Position numbers and translations under genes: made by a program. A DNA stretch of 64,000 nt from DATFDN01 sp035685165 (GTDB lineage: Bacteria; Pseudomonadota; Alphaproteobacteria; Acetobacterales; Acetobacteraceae): contig DASRBI010000017.1 in the NCBI GenBank assembly GCA_035685165.1, positions 124,001 to 188,000 of the forward strand, written 5' to 3'. Positions 1 to 9,902 of the stretch are shown in pieces (the stretch's first letter is position 1; each line of letters begins with the position of its first letter). A model generated the notes under the pieces. That model did no database searches and was not told where the DNA came from. It saw nothing but the letters and a program-made list of their open reading frames with translations.

Positions 1-1560
1 TTCGGCGATCATGATCACGGCGGCATTGGTGTTGCCCGAGACCATGGTCGGCATCACCGAGGCGTCGGCGACGCGCAGCCCGGTGATCCCAAGCACGCGG
101 AGCCGCTCGTCCACCACCGCCATCCGGTCCTGCCCCATCTTGCAGGTGCCGATCACGTGGTAGGTCGTCTGACCGTTGGCGCGCGCGAAGGCGAGCCATT
201 CGTCGTCGGTCTGCACCGCCTCGCCCGGATTCATCTCGTAGGCGCGGTAGCGGTCCATCGCCGGATTGTTGATGATGCGCCGGCCGATCTTCATGCCGTC
301 GATCAGCACCCGCCGGTCCACTTCCTCGGCGAGGAAGTTCGGGCGGATCGCCGGGCTCTCCATCGGATCGGCGCTCTTTGCATGGATCGAGCCCTTCGAT
401 TCCGGCCGGCACTGATAGACCGTCATCGTCATGCCGGGCTCGCGGTCGAGGATCCGGCTCGCCGCGCTGGCATAGCTCGCATGAGCGAAATGGTACTGCA
501 CGTCCGGCACCTCGAGCTCGGGGCGCGTGCGGATGAAGCCGTAGGCGATGCCGGCGGTGTAGGTCAGCACGCCGCGCTGCATGATGAAATACCGGGCGAC
601 CTCGCGGGCGAGATAGAGCCCGCGCGTCTGCTCGTTCAAAGTAACGCGCAGCTTCACGCGCCAGTTCATGCGCGGCGCGTAGTGGTCGCGGTAATTCTCG
701 CCCACGCCCGGCAGGGCGTGGCGCACCTCGATGCCGAGCGAGGACAGAAGCTCCGGCTGGCCGATGCCCGACAGCTCCAGAAGGTGCGGCGACTTCACCG
801 CGCCCGCGGCCAAGATCACCTCGCCGCCGCAGCGCGCCTCGCGCTTCTGCCCATGCTGGCGGTAGCGCACGCCAACGCAGCGCGCGCCCTCCAGGATCAG
901 GTCGGTCGCCTGCGCCTCGGTCTCGATCCGCAAATTGCGGCGCGCGCGTGCCGGATCGAGGAAGGCGCGCGCGGTGGACCAGCGCCTGCCGTTTTTCTGC
1001 GTCACCTGGAAATAGCCGAAGCCTTCCTGATCGCCGCTGTTGTAGTCGGGATTGCGCGGAAAGCCCTCGGCCACCCCGGCGGCGATGAAAGCGTCGCACA
1101 CCTCATTATTCTCGCGCATCTCGGCGACGTTCAGAAGGCCGCCGCGTCCGCGCGCCTCGCCTCCCTTGCCTTCGTAGTGTTCGGACTTCTTGAAGTAGGG
1201 CAGCACCGCCTCATAGGACCAGCCGCGATTGCCGAGCTGTGCCCAGGTTTCGTAATCAAGCGGATTGCCGCGCACATACAACATGCCGTTGATCGAGCTC
1301 GATCCGCCGAGCGTCTTGCCGCGCGGGATCGGAATCCTGCGGTTGTCCACATTCGGGTCGGGTTCGGTCTCGAAACACCAGTTGAAGCGCGGGTTGTTCA
1401 TCAGCTTGGCGAAACCGGCCGGCATATCAATGTAGAGGTGCCGGTCGCGCGGCCCCGCCTCCAGCAGCAGCACGCGGCAATTCGGGTCGTGGGTCAGCCG
1501 GTTCGCCAGCACGCATCCGGCCGATCCGGCGCCCACGATGATGTAGTCGAACTCGGACAT
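1..1560 (-). CDS. GMC-family FAD oxidoreductase (choline dehydrogenase-like), 3' end cut by window
   Basis: The reverse strand reads open from an ATG at 1560 to the window edge (520 codons). The protein opens with the FAD-binding Rossmann motif GAGSAG (residues 10-15), then LLLEAG and the GMC signature PRGKTLGGSSSINGMLYVRG. The C-terminal active-site His (TTYHVIGTCKMG, about H468) and Asn (NTNAAV, about N512) are both present, so only some 15 residues lie outside the window. The family oxidises primary alcohols such as choline with FAD as cofactor; the substrate cannot be read from sequence. It stands alone, divergent from the GNAT gene. Family call is secure; calling it BetA would be over-reading. 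Confidence 0.93.
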   Translation of the reverse strand, partial: MSEFDYIIVGAGSAGCVLANRLTHDPNCRVLLLEAGPRDRHLYIDMPAGFAKLMNNPRFNWCFETEPDPNVDNRRIPIPRGKTLGGSSSINGMLYVRGNPLDYETWAQLGNRGWSYEAVLPYFKKSEHYEGKGGEARGRGGLLNVAEMRENNEVCDAFIAAGVAEGFPRNPDYNSGDQEGFGYFQVTQKNGRRWSTARAFLDPARARRNLRIETEAQATDLILEGARCVGVRYRQHGQKREARCGGEVILAAGAVKSPHLLELSGIGQPELLSSLGIEVRHALPGVGENYRDHYAPRMNWRVKLRVTLNEQTRGLYLAREVARYFIMQRGVLTYTAGIAYGFIRTRPELEVPDVQYHFAHASYASAASRILDREPGMTMTVYQCRPESKGSIHAKSADPMESPAIRPNFLAEEVDRRVLIDGMKIGRRIINNPAMDRYRAYEMNPGEAVQTDDEWLAFARANGQTTYHVIGTCKMGQDRMAVVDERLRVLGITGLRVADASVMPTMVSGNTNAAVIMIAE

Positions 1561-1697
1561 GGTTCCCTCCCGGTCGGCGCGCCGCCCTTGCCTGCGAGGC
1601 GGATTATCGCCGCGCCGGACGGGAATCCAAAGAGGGGGCCTTTACCTGCCTCGCGCGCCGTCGTCTTTCGCCGATCCCGTTCGTGAGGTCCGTTTTC

Positions 1698-2216
1698 GTG
1701 TCCCCCAACCCGGCCTGGGTGATCCGCACCGCCCGCTTGGCGCTGACGCCGGTCGGCCCGGCCGACTTGCCCGAGCTCGTGGCGCTGAAGGCGGATCCGC
1801 GCGTCTATGCGATCATGCTGGGCGGCGTCCGCCACCCCGCGCGCACGGCGGAGGAACTGGCCGAGGAAATCGCCTTCTGGGCCGCGCACGGCTGCGGGAT
1901 TTGGACCGTCCGCAACGCCGCGAGCGGACGTTTCCTCGGCATCACTGGCTTCATGGAGCGCCCCGACGGGCGCGGGATCGCGCTACGCTTCGCGCTGGTT
2001 GCCGGCGCGCAGGGAAGGGGCGTTGCCCGCGAGGCGGCCGGTGCGGCGCTGCGCTTCGGTCACGACCGCGCCGGGCTGGCGCGCATCGTTGCGGTGGCGC
2101 GCGAGAGCAATTTCGCCTCCCGCACCGTGCTTGGCGGCATCGGCATGATTGAGCGTGAGCGATTCGTGCAGGAGGGGCACGTGATGGTTTTGTACGAGAG
2201 TTCGCGAGCTGATTGA
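1698..2216 (+). CDS. GNAT-family N-acetyltransferase
   Basis: A 172-aa protein of the RimJ/RimL-like GNAT type. It begins IRTARLALTPVGPADLPEL, has a central strand GIWTVRNAASGRFLGITGF and an acetyl-CoA-binding stretch around GRGVAREAAGAALRFG. The ending FVQEGHVMVLYE is typical of the family. It probably acetylates a small molecule or a protein N-terminus using acetyl-CoA. I chose the GTG at 1698 because a GAGG at 1685-1688 lies nine bases upstream; an in-frame GTG at 1683 would add five residues. It converges on flhA, and its substrate is unknown. Confidence 0.85.
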   Translation: MSPNPAWVIRTARLALTPVGPADLPELVALKADPRVYAIMLGGVRHPARTAEELAEEIAFWAAHGCGIWTVRNAASGRFLGITGFMERPDGRGIALRFALVAGAQGRGVAREAAGAALRFGHDRAGLARIVAVARESNFASRTVLGGIGMIERERFVQEGHVMVLYESSRAD

Positions 2217-2234
2217 GCCCGTCACCGATATTTG

Positions 2235-2265
2235 TCCCCATGTCCGGACTTGACCCGGGCGTGAG
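2235..2265. repeat. partial copy of dispersed repeat family C
   Basis: The short gap between the converging GNAT and flhA genes contains CATGTCCGGACTTGACCCGGG, in its core a one-arm remnant of the palindromic element that is complete at 4404-4493. Only one arm is visible here. Confidence 0.45.
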
Positions 2266-2285
2266 GGTTTGCAGTTCGCGGACCA

Positions 2286-4352
2286 TCAAATCGTCGCCAC
2301 GGTGCGGATGCGCGCGCGCGGATGAATCTCCGCCTGCGCCAGCACCGCCGTGTTCGGCCGTATGCGTTCCACCACCGCCCGCACGTGCGCCCGGATCCCG
2401 CCGCTCGTCAGCAGCACCGGCGTCTCGCCCGCGCCGGAAGCCGAATCGAAGGCGGCGCGCAGCTTCTGCATGAATTCCTGCAAGCGCGTCGGCGCCATCG
2501 CGAGCTGGCGGTCCTCGGGCGGCCCCGTGAGTGCCTCGGCGAAGCTCGTCTCCCAGTCGGGCGAGAGCGGGATGATCGGCAGATAGCCGCCGGGCGCGGT
2601 GTGGCTGTCGCTGATCTGGCGGGCGAGCCGCACGCGCACATGCGCGACGATCCCGGCGGTGGCGCGGATGTTCGCCGCGCACGCCTCCTGCACGCCCTCG
2701 AGGATGGTCGGCAAATCGCGGATCGACACGCGCTCCGCGAGCAGCGCCTGCAAGACGCGCTGCACGCCGCCGAGGCTGATCTGCGAGGGGATCAGGTCGG
2801 CGACGAGCTTCTGCTGCTCGCGCGGCAGCTCGTCGATCAGCTTTTGCGTGTCGGCAAAGGAGAGCAGCTCGGCCATGTTCTCGCGCACCACTTCGGTCAG
2901 GTGCGTGGTCAGCACGCTCGCCGGATCGACCACGGTGAAGCCACGCGCCGCGGCGATGTCCTTCTCGCTCGGCTCGATCCAGAGCGCGGGCAGGCCGAAA
3001 GCCGGTTCCACGGTCGGTTCGCCCGGCAGGTCGGGCACGCCGCCCTTCGGGTTCATCACCAGCATCCGCGTCGGCCGCAGCTCGCCGCGTGCGGCCTCGA
3101 TCTCCTTGACGCGAATGACGTAAGTGTCCGCCCCGAGCTGCATGTTGTCCTGGATCCGCACCGGCGGCAGCACGAAGCCCATCTCGGCGGCGAGCGAGCG
3201 GCGCAAGCCCTTGATCTGCTCGGTCAGCCGCGCCTGCGCCCCGCCCGCGAGTGCCAGCAGCGCGTAGCCGAGTTCTAGGCGCACGAGGTCGATGCGGAGC
3301 TGCTCGCCGATCGGCGGCTCCGCCGGCGGCGCCGGCGCCGCGGCGGGTGCCGCCGCCGCGACTGGGTGGCGGTGCCGCAGCCAAGCACCGCCGCCGGCAA
3401 GGCCGGCCAGAGCGAGGAACGGCAGCGGCGGCAGGCCGGGCACCAGCGCAAGCACACCGGCCGCGCCGGCCGCCAGCGCCAGCGGCTTCGGGCTGCGCCC
3501 GAGCTGGCCGACCAATGCCGCATCCGCGCTGCCGTCCATCCCGCTCTTGGTGACCACGATGCCGGCGGCGACGGAAACGAGCAGCGCCGGGATTTGCGAC
3601 ACGAGCCCGTCGCCCACCGTCAGCGTGGTGAAGGTGGAAAGCGCGTCGGGCAGCGCCATGCCGTGCTGCACGACGCCGATCGCGAGCCCGCCCACGATGT
3701 TGATCGAGGTAATCACCAGCCCCGCCACCGCATCGCCGCGGACGAACTTCGCCGCGCCGTCCATCGCGCCGAAGAAGCCGCTTTCGGATTCCAGCTCCTT
3801 GCGCCGGGCACGGGCGGTTTTCTCGTCGATCAGCCCCGCCGAGAGGTCGGCGTCGATCGCCATCTGTTTGCCCGGCATCGCGTCCAGGCTGAACCGCGCG
3901 GCGACCTCGGCGATGCGGCCCGAGCCCTTGGTGATGACCATGAAGTTCACCACCAACAGGATCGCGAACACGATCACGCCGATCACCACGTCCCCGCCCA
4001 TCAGGAACCCGCCGAACGCGGCGACCACGTGCCCCGCCGCATCCGGCCCCTCGGAGCCGTGCGAGAGGATGCGCCGCGTGGTCGCGACATTCAGCGACAG
4101 ACGCAGGAGCGTCGTCAGCAACAGCAGGGTCGGAAAGCTCGTGAAGTCGAGCGGCTTGGCGACGAACAGCGCTACCATCAACACGAGCACCGCTGCGGTG
4201 ATGGACAGCGCGAGCGAGAAATCGAGCACCGCCGGCGGCAGCGGCAGCACGAGCACCGACAAAAGCGCTACCACCCCAAGCGCCAGCCCCACGTCGCTGC
4301 CGGGCGCGTAGCGGCGGAGGGTGGGGAGGAGGGTGGAGAGAGTGGGGTTCAT
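2286..4352 (-). CDS. flhA: flagellar biosynthesis protein FlhA
   Basis: A 688-aa full-length FlhA, the export-gate protein of the flagellar type III secretion apparatus in the inner membrane. The N-terminal half carries several hydrophobic segments (for example VVALLSVLVLPLPPAVLDF) and the conserved cytoplasmic loop RFSLDAMPGKQMAIDADL. The C-terminal half is the soluble export-substrate docking domain, including EPAFGLPALWIE. It is the last flagellar gene of the minus-strand cluster, separated from flbD by a GIY-YIG gene and a palindromic repeat. The repeat gap means flhA may have its own promoter. Identification is secure. Confidence 0.97.
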   Translation of the reverse strand: MNPTLSTLLPTLRRYAPGSDVGLALGVVALLSVLVLPLPPAVLDFSLALSITAAVLVLMVALFVAKPLDFTSFPTLLLLTTLLRLSLNVATTRRILSHGSEGPDAAGHVVAAFGGFLMGGDVVIGVIVFAILLVVNFMVITKGSGRIAEVAARFSLDAMPGKQMAIDADLSAGLIDEKTARARRKELESESGFFGAMDGAAKFVRGDAVAGLVITSINIVGGLAIGVVQHGMALPDALSTFTTLTVGDGLVSQIPALLVSVAAGIVVTKSGMDGSADAALVGQLGRSPKPLALAAGAAGVLALVPGLPPLPFLALAGLAGGGAWLRHRHPVAAAAPAAAPAPPAEPPIGEQLRIDLVRLELGYALLALAGGAQARLTEQIKGLRRSLAAEMGFVLPPVRIQDNMQLGADTYVIRVKEIEAARGELRPTRMLVMNPKGGVPDLPGEPTVEPAFGLPALWIEPSEKDIAAARGFTVVDPASVLTTHLTEVVRENMAELLSFADTQKLIDELPREQQKLVADLIPSQISLGGVQRVLQALLAERVSIRDLPTILEGVQEACAANIRATAGIVAHVRVRLARQISDSHTAPGGYLPIIPLSPDWETSFAEALTGPPEDRQLAMAPTRLQEFMQKLRAAFDSASGAGETPVLLTSGGIRAHVRAVVERIRPNTAVLAQAEIHPRARIRTVATI

Positions 4353-4403
4353 GCGCGCAGCGCCGCGACGATGCTGGAGCGGCCGCTTGCCGGTAGCCGT
4401 CTA

Positions 4404-4493
4404 CCATCATCGCCGGGCCTGGCCCGGCCACCCACGATGCAGCCGCCGCGCGAAGAAAGGTCGTGGGTGCTCGGGCCAATCCCGGGCATGACG
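4404..4493. repeat. complete palindromic repeat element, family C
   Basis: Two imperfect inverted arms lie at about 4404-4437 and 4461-4493. Arm 1 contains GCCGGGCCTGGCCCGG followed by CACCCACGA; the reverse complement of arm 2 contains CCCGGGATTGGCCCG followed by CACCCACGA. This is the classic layout of a small non-autonomous intergenic palindrome. Related single arms occur at 2235-2265 and 34060-34090. Confidence 0.7.
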
Positions 4494-4550
4494 AAAGATG
4501 TTACTGAACGACGATTGGAACCCTCAGATGATCGCATCGTAGAGGTCTCG

Positions 4551-4792
4551 CTATTCGGCGTTCTCCCGATGGATCAGCCGCACCCTCCAAGCTCTCAGCC
4601 AGTGCTTGATGTTCCTTTTGCGTTCGATCGCGTCATCGATCCGGTCGTGCCGGTCGAACCACACGGGCCTCTTGAGCCCGGAGGCGCTCGTGAAACCGCG
4701 CTGTTCACCGACTCGGCGTTCGAGGTCCGACATCACGCCGACGTACAATGTCCCGTTGCGTCGGCTGCTACGCAGGTACACCCACTCCCCGC

Positions 4793-4796
<4 letters not shown>
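4551..4796 (-). CDS. GIY-YIG domain endonuclease-like protein (YhbQ/UPF0213 type)
   Basis: An 81-aa protein starting at a GTG (4796) that overlaps the flbD stop as GTGA. It holds the single GIY-YIG nuclease domain: VYLRSSRRNGTLYVGV stands for the GIY and YIG strands (here VYL and YVGV), followed by the catalytic-type Arg in DLERRV. The tail RLIHRENAE matches small stand-alone family members. Such proteins are common in alphaproteobacteria; their cellular role is poorly defined. Its position inside a flagellar operon, with a repeat on its 3' side, suggests insertion of a mobile or drifting gene. No motility role is implied. Confidence 0.8.
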
Positions 4797-6127
<1,331 letters not shown>

Positions 6128-6129
6128 CG

Positions 6130-6456
6130 TCAGCCCGCCCGGTCCGCCTTGACGATCTCGGTCATCGCCACGCCGAGGCGCGTGTCGTCCACCATCACCA
6201 CCTCGCCGCGCGCGACCAAGCGGTTGTTGACGTAGATGTCGATCGCCTCGCCGAGCTTGCGGTCGAGCTCCACCACCGCGCCGCGGCCCAACTTGAGGAG
6301 CTGGTTCACCTGCATCGTCGCCTTGCCGAGCACGGCGCTGACGGTGACGGGGATGTCGTACACCGCTTCCAGGTCGCGCGCGCTGCGCGGCCCGGCCGGA
6401 TCGGGTCCGTTCGGCGCCGGTTCGCCCAGCTCGGAGAGTTCCATCTCATCCGGCAT
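6130..6456 (-). CDS. fliN: flagellar motor switch protein FliN
   Basis: A 108-aa protein of usual FliN size. A short acidic N-terminus (MPDEMELSELGEP) precedes a SpoA/FliN C-ring domain with VYDIPVTVSAVLGKATM, LLKLGRGAVVELDRK and VNNRLVARGEVVMVDDTRLG. FliN forms the base of the C-ring switch and docks FliH for export. The start at 6456 overlaps the fliH stop by 11 bases, which indicates translational coupling; longer upstream reading in this frame is fliH shadow. Confidence 0.95.
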   Translation of the reverse strand: MPDEMELSELGEPAPNGPDPAGPRSARDLEAVYDIPVTVSAVLGKATMQVNQLLKLGRGAVVELDRKLGEAIDIYVNNRLVARGEVVMVDDTRLGVAMTEIVKADRAG

Positions 6457-7144
6457 GAACGGGCTCCGACGGTGCGGCTGGCGCGGGCAGCGGCAGCCCC
6501 GCGCCGGCGAGCACCGCCTGGATATCCGCCCATAGCGCGGCCGTGTTCCGCTCCGCCCCACCGCGCTCCCAGCTCACCCGCACGTCGCCCGCGCCGAGCC
6601 CCGGTTCGGCCCGCACGCGCACCCGTGCGCGCTGCTCCTCGGGCAGCGCGCGGGCGAGTTCGGCCTCGAGCGCCGGCACGAGCGCGGGCGGCAGCGCGAT
6701 CCGCACCGACGGCTCATAGACGAGCCCCGGCAGCAGGGCGCGCACCAGCGCCAGTGCCTCGGCGGGTCCGTGGCGCTTGCAAAGATCGGGAAACAGCGTC
6801 GCGAAGGTTTCCATCAAAAGCTCCACCAGCGCCTCGGCGGTCGCCTCGGCGTCCGCCCGCACTGCCGTGGCGGCGCCTTCCAGTGCGCCGCCGAGCGCCG
6901 CGGCGGCATCGGCCAGGGCGCGCGCACCGGCCGCCTCGGCCTCGGCCCGGCCGGCCTCGTAGCCGTCCGCCCACGCCTCGGCGCGCGCCGCGGTCAGCAC
7001 GGCGTCGGCCGGACCCGGGGCGATCACCTCCGGCTCGGTCTGCGGTGCCGGCGGCGGCGGCAGGCCGAAATCTTCCTCGAACAGCGGGGAACGTGCGCGG
7101 CGCGGCAGCTTCACGCCGGCAAAGCCGTTGGTCAGGCCGTCCAT
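6446..7144 (-). CDS. fliH: flagellar assembly protein FliH (FlbE)
   Basis: A 232-aa FliH-type protein, the regulator of the FliI export ATPase, which tethers it to FliN. The N-terminus has the proline-rich linker FGLPPPPAPQTEP. A helical stretch rich in Ala and Glu follows (AWADGYEAGRAEAEAAG, about 55-110). The C-terminal domain ends with GAGDVRVSWERGGAERN, the usual FliH signature. It lies directly between fliG (zero-base gap) and fliN (11-base overlap). The FliI partner is not in this window. Confidence 0.88.
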   Translation of the reverse strand: MDGLTNGFAGVKLPRRARSPLFEEDFGLPPPPAPQTEPEVIAPGPADAVLTAARAEAWADGYEAGRAEAEAAGARALADAAAALGGALEGAATAVRADAEATAEALVELLMETFATLFPDLCKRHGPAEALALVRALLPGLVYEPSVRIALPPALVPALEAELARALPEEQRARVRVRAEPGLGAGDVRVSWERGGAERNTAALWADIQAVLAGAGLPLPAPAAPSEPVHAG

Positions 7145-8158
7145 CTAATACACGAGCTCCTCGTCCTTGCTCTCGCCGATCTCGATCTGGCCCTGGGCGG
7201 CAAGTTCCTTCGCCAGCGCCACGATCTCCGCCTGCGCCTCATCCACCGCGCGCAGCTTCACCGGGCCGAGCGCCTCGATCTCCTCGCGCAGCATCTTCGA
7301 CGCGCGCTCGGACAGGTTGCCGAACACCAGATCCTTGATGCGGTCCGAGGCGCCCTTCAGCGCCAGCGGCAGCTTTTCTTTGTCGGCCTCGCGCAAGAGC
7401 GTCTGCACGCTTTGCGGCGGCAGCCGCACCAAATCCTCGAAGGTGAACATCAGCGCCTTGATGCGCTCGGCCGATTCGCGGTTGCGCTCCTCGAGCACGG
7501 CGAGGAACCGCTGCTCGGTCTGACGGTCGAGATTGTTGAAGATCTCCGCCATCAGCTCATGCGCGTCACGGCGAGTGCTGCGGGCGAGGTTGGACATGAA
7601 CTCGCTCCGCAGCGTGCGCTCCACGCCGTCGAGTACCTCTTTCTGGATGCTCTCCATCCGTAGCATCCGCATCACGACTTCCATCGCGAACACGTCGGGC
7701 AGGAGGGCGAGCACGCGCGCGGCGTGCTCGGGCTTCACCTTCGCCAGTACCACCGCCACCGTCTGCGGGTATTCGTTCTTGAGATAGTTGGCGAGCACCG
7801 CCTCATTGACGTTGCCGAGCTTGTCCCACATCGTGCGGCCGGCTGGGCCGCGGATTTCCTCCATGATCTGCTGTGCGCGCTCGCGTGGCAGCGCGCGCTG
7901 CAGTAGCCGCTCGGTGCTCTCGAAACTGCCGATCAGGCTGCCGCTGGCGCCCATCGTCTCGGCGAAATCCTGGCACAGCCGCTCGACGATCTCGGCGCGC
8001 ACGCTGCCGAGCTGCGCCATCGCCGCTGAGATTTCCTTGATCTCATCCTCGTGCATGTTTGCGAACAGCCGCGCCGACTGCTCCTCGCCGAGCGCGAGCA
8101 TCAGCACCGCCGCCTTCTGCGGTCCGGTCATCGCGCGGTAGTCGTCGAGCTTCGCCAT
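7145..8158 (-). CDS. fliG: flagellar motor switch protein FliG
   Basis: A 337-aa FliG of usual length. The N-terminus (TGPQKAAVLMLALGEE) binds the FliF ring, and the middle domain bears NEYPQTVAVVLAKV, where the conserved EHPQ motif reads EYPQ. The C-terminal torque helix contains MFTFEDLVRLPPQSVQTLLR and SERASKMLREEIEALGPVK, with the charged residues that contact the stator. The start overlaps the fliF stop as ATGA. Identification is secure; the His-to-Tyr change in EHPQ is the one unusual feature. Confidence 0.97.
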   Translation of the reverse strand: MAKLDDYRAMTGPQKAAVLMLALGEEQSARLFANMHEDEIKEISAAMAQLGSVRAEIVERLCQDFAETMGASGSLIGSFESTERLLQRALPRERAQQIMEEIRGPAGRTMWDKLGNVNEAVLANYLKNEYPQTVAVVLAKVKPEHAARVLALLPDVFAMEVVMRMLRMESIQKEVLDGVERTLRSEFMSNLARSTRRDAHELMAEIFNNLDRQTEQRFLAVLEERNRESAERIKALMFTFEDLVRLPPQSVQTLLREADKEKLPLALKGASDRIKDLVFGNLSERASKMLREEIEALGPVKLRAVDEAQAEIVALAKELAAQGQIEIGESKDEELVY

Positions 8159-9774
8159 CAGGCGGGCTCCTGGCCGATCCAGCCGCGCACGATCATCAGC
8201 GTCTCGTCCGGGTGGCGATCGACCAGCTCGGCGAGGCGACGGATCGAGGAGGCGCGCATCTGGCCCTCCACCTGCGCGATGTTGACCATGCTCTCGTCTT
8301 CAAGAAGGCCCGCCGGGGGCGCAGGGCCAGCGAGCCCGGCACGCTCGGCGGGAGAGACGAGCGAAGTGCGTCCGCCGCCCGCGCCGGCGCCGGCGAGCAG
8401 CGGCACGGGGGCGTCCGTGCCGAGCGAGGTCAGCCGCATCACCATGGGCCGCAGCACGCTCAGCAGCCCGACGATCCCGAGCAGGCCGACCAGCGCCACC
8501 TCAGCCAAGTGCATGAGGTCGGATTTTTCGAAGCGAACCCCGAGGAGGCCCGGTTTCTCGGGCTCGGGCGCATCGAGCGCGGCGAACGGCATCGCCTCTA
8601 CCCGCACCTCGTCCCCGCGCTTCGCGTCGAACCCGATCGCGGTCTTCACCAGATCGGCGATGCGACCGAGCTCGGCGGAATCCTTCGCCTTGGCGGAGTC
8701 CACCAGCACGGCGAGGCTGATGCGCGCGATCCGCGGCTGCTCGTTCACCAGCGTGCGGACGGTCTTGCTGATCTCGTAGTTGGTGGTCTGCTGCTGGCGG
8801 CTCTCCTCGGTGCCGGCGCCGCTCGCCGCCGGCTCAGCGTTCGGCAGGTTGTTCTGCACCGTCACTGTCTGCGGCGCCTCGGTGGATTTCGAGGTCGTGT
8901 TGACGCTCTGCTCGCTGCGCGCCACCTGCCCGTCGGGATCGAAGCGTTCCTGCGTCTCCTGGACCTTCTGGTAATCCATCTGCACCGCCGCCTCGGCGCG
9001 CACATGGCCGGGGCCGAGGCTCTGCTCCAGCATCTCCTCCACGGCGCGGGCGAGCCGCATTTCGGTCGCGCGGCGCACCTCATCGGCCGACATCGCGGCG
9101 CCCTCGGCATCAACGGGCGCCCCGGCGCGCGCCAGCAGCTCGCCGCGCGAATCGACGATGGCGATGTCGCGCGGCTTCAGCCCAGGTACAGCAGCGGCCA
9201 CGAGGTTGAGGATCGCCTGCACGCCCTCGCGGTCTAGCCGGGCGGCGCCCTGCATGGTCAGGAGCACGCTGGCCGAGGCTGGCTGCGCTTCGCGGGCGAA
9301 CGGCGCACGGCGCGGCAGCACCAGATGCACCCGCGCCGCGCGCACGCCGGCGATGGCGCGGATGGAGCGGGCAAGCTCGCCTTCCAGCGCGCGGGTCTCG
9401 GCGATCTGCTGCTCGAACTCGGTGCTGGTGAGGCCGCTCGTGCCGCGGTCGAACAGCTCGTACCCCACGCCGCCGCCGCCCTGCGGCAGCCCCGCCCTCG
9501 CCAGCGCCACCCGCGCCTCCGGCACCAGATCGGCGGGCACCATCAGGGCGGTGCCGCCCTGGGCGAGTTGGTAGGGGATGTGCTGGCGGGAGAGCAGGTC
9601 TGCGGCCTGGCCGGCATCGCTGAGATCGAGCCCGCCATAGACGAGCGCCATGTTCTGCCGCCCGGAGGTGAGCACGAGCAACGCCAGCATGCCGAGCACG
9701 GCGGCGCCGACAGCTCCGAGCGCCGCGAGCCGCACGGCGCCGAGCGCGCGCAGGCCCTGGATCAGCGCCTGCAC
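8158..9774 (-). CDS. fliF: flagellar MS-ring protein FliF
   Basis: A 538-aa FliF. A first membrane segment (AVLGMLALLVLTSG) precedes the secretin-like ring-building motifs, including TSGLTSTEFEQQIAETRALEGEL and IAGVRAARVHLVLP. A second membrane span (EVALVGLLGIVGLLSVL) precedes the cytoplasmic FliG-binding tail. I chose the GTG at 9774: GGAGGGG lies eight bases upstream, and the extra 27 codons to 9855 are Arg/Gly-rich noise before the hydrophobic start. It is the first gene of the operon and overlaps fliG by four bases. Confidence 0.96.
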   Translation of the reverse strand: MQALIQGLRALGAVRLAALGAVGAAVLGMLALLVLTSGRQNMALVYGGLDLSDAGQAADLLSRQHIPYQLAQGGTALMVPADLVPEARVALARAGLPQGGGGVGYELFDRGTSGLTSTEFEQQIAETRALEGELARSIRAIAGVRAARVHLVLPRRAPFAREAQPASASVLLTMQGAARLDREGVQAILNLVAAAVPGLKPRDIAIVDSRGELLARAGAPVDAEGAAMSADEVRRATEMRLARAVEEMLEQSLGPGHVRAEAAVQMDYQKVQETQERFDPDGQVARSEQSVNTTSKSTEAPQTVTVQNNLPNAEPAASGAGTEESRQQQTTNYEISKTVRTLVNEQPRIARISLAVLVDSAKAKDSAELGRIADLVKTAIGFDAKRGDEVRVEAMPFAALDAPEPEKPGLLGVRFEKSDLMHLAEVALVGLLGIVGLLSVLRPMVMRLTSLGTDAPVPLLAGAGAGGGRTSLVSPAERAGLAGPAPPAGLLEDESMVNIAQVEGQMRASSIRRLAELVDRHPDETLMIVRGWIGQEPA

Positions 9775-9870
9775 GCCGCCCCTCCGTCCTTGCCGCGCTG
9801 TCCGGCGCTGCCCCGCATGACACGCTTGCTCCCGGCATCCTGCCGCGAAGCCCATGCTGCGTCGCGCCGG

Positions 9871-9885
9871 TTACCTTGCGGTTAA
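9871..9885. promoter_or_regulatory. possible CtrA-type box upstream of fliF
   Basis: TTAC, seven bases, then TTAA lies about 100 bases upstream of the fliF start. It is one mismatch from the alphaproteobacterial CtrA consensus TTAA-N7-TTAA. Early flagellar operons are CtrA-controlled in Caulobacter. A single near-match in one gap is weak evidence. Confidence 0.35.
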
Positions 9886-9902
9886 CGAGGCGGCGGTGCG
9901 CC

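Noticed and set aside
157..1686. A 509-codon plus-strand frame opposite the GMC oxidoreductase
   Set aside because: It is the antisense frame of a gene with clear FAD-binding and active-site motifs.
1951..4479. An 842-codon minus-strand frame over flhA
   Set aside because: It is out of frame with flhA and reads as Arg/Ala/Gly repeats; GC-rich third positions create long shadow frames.
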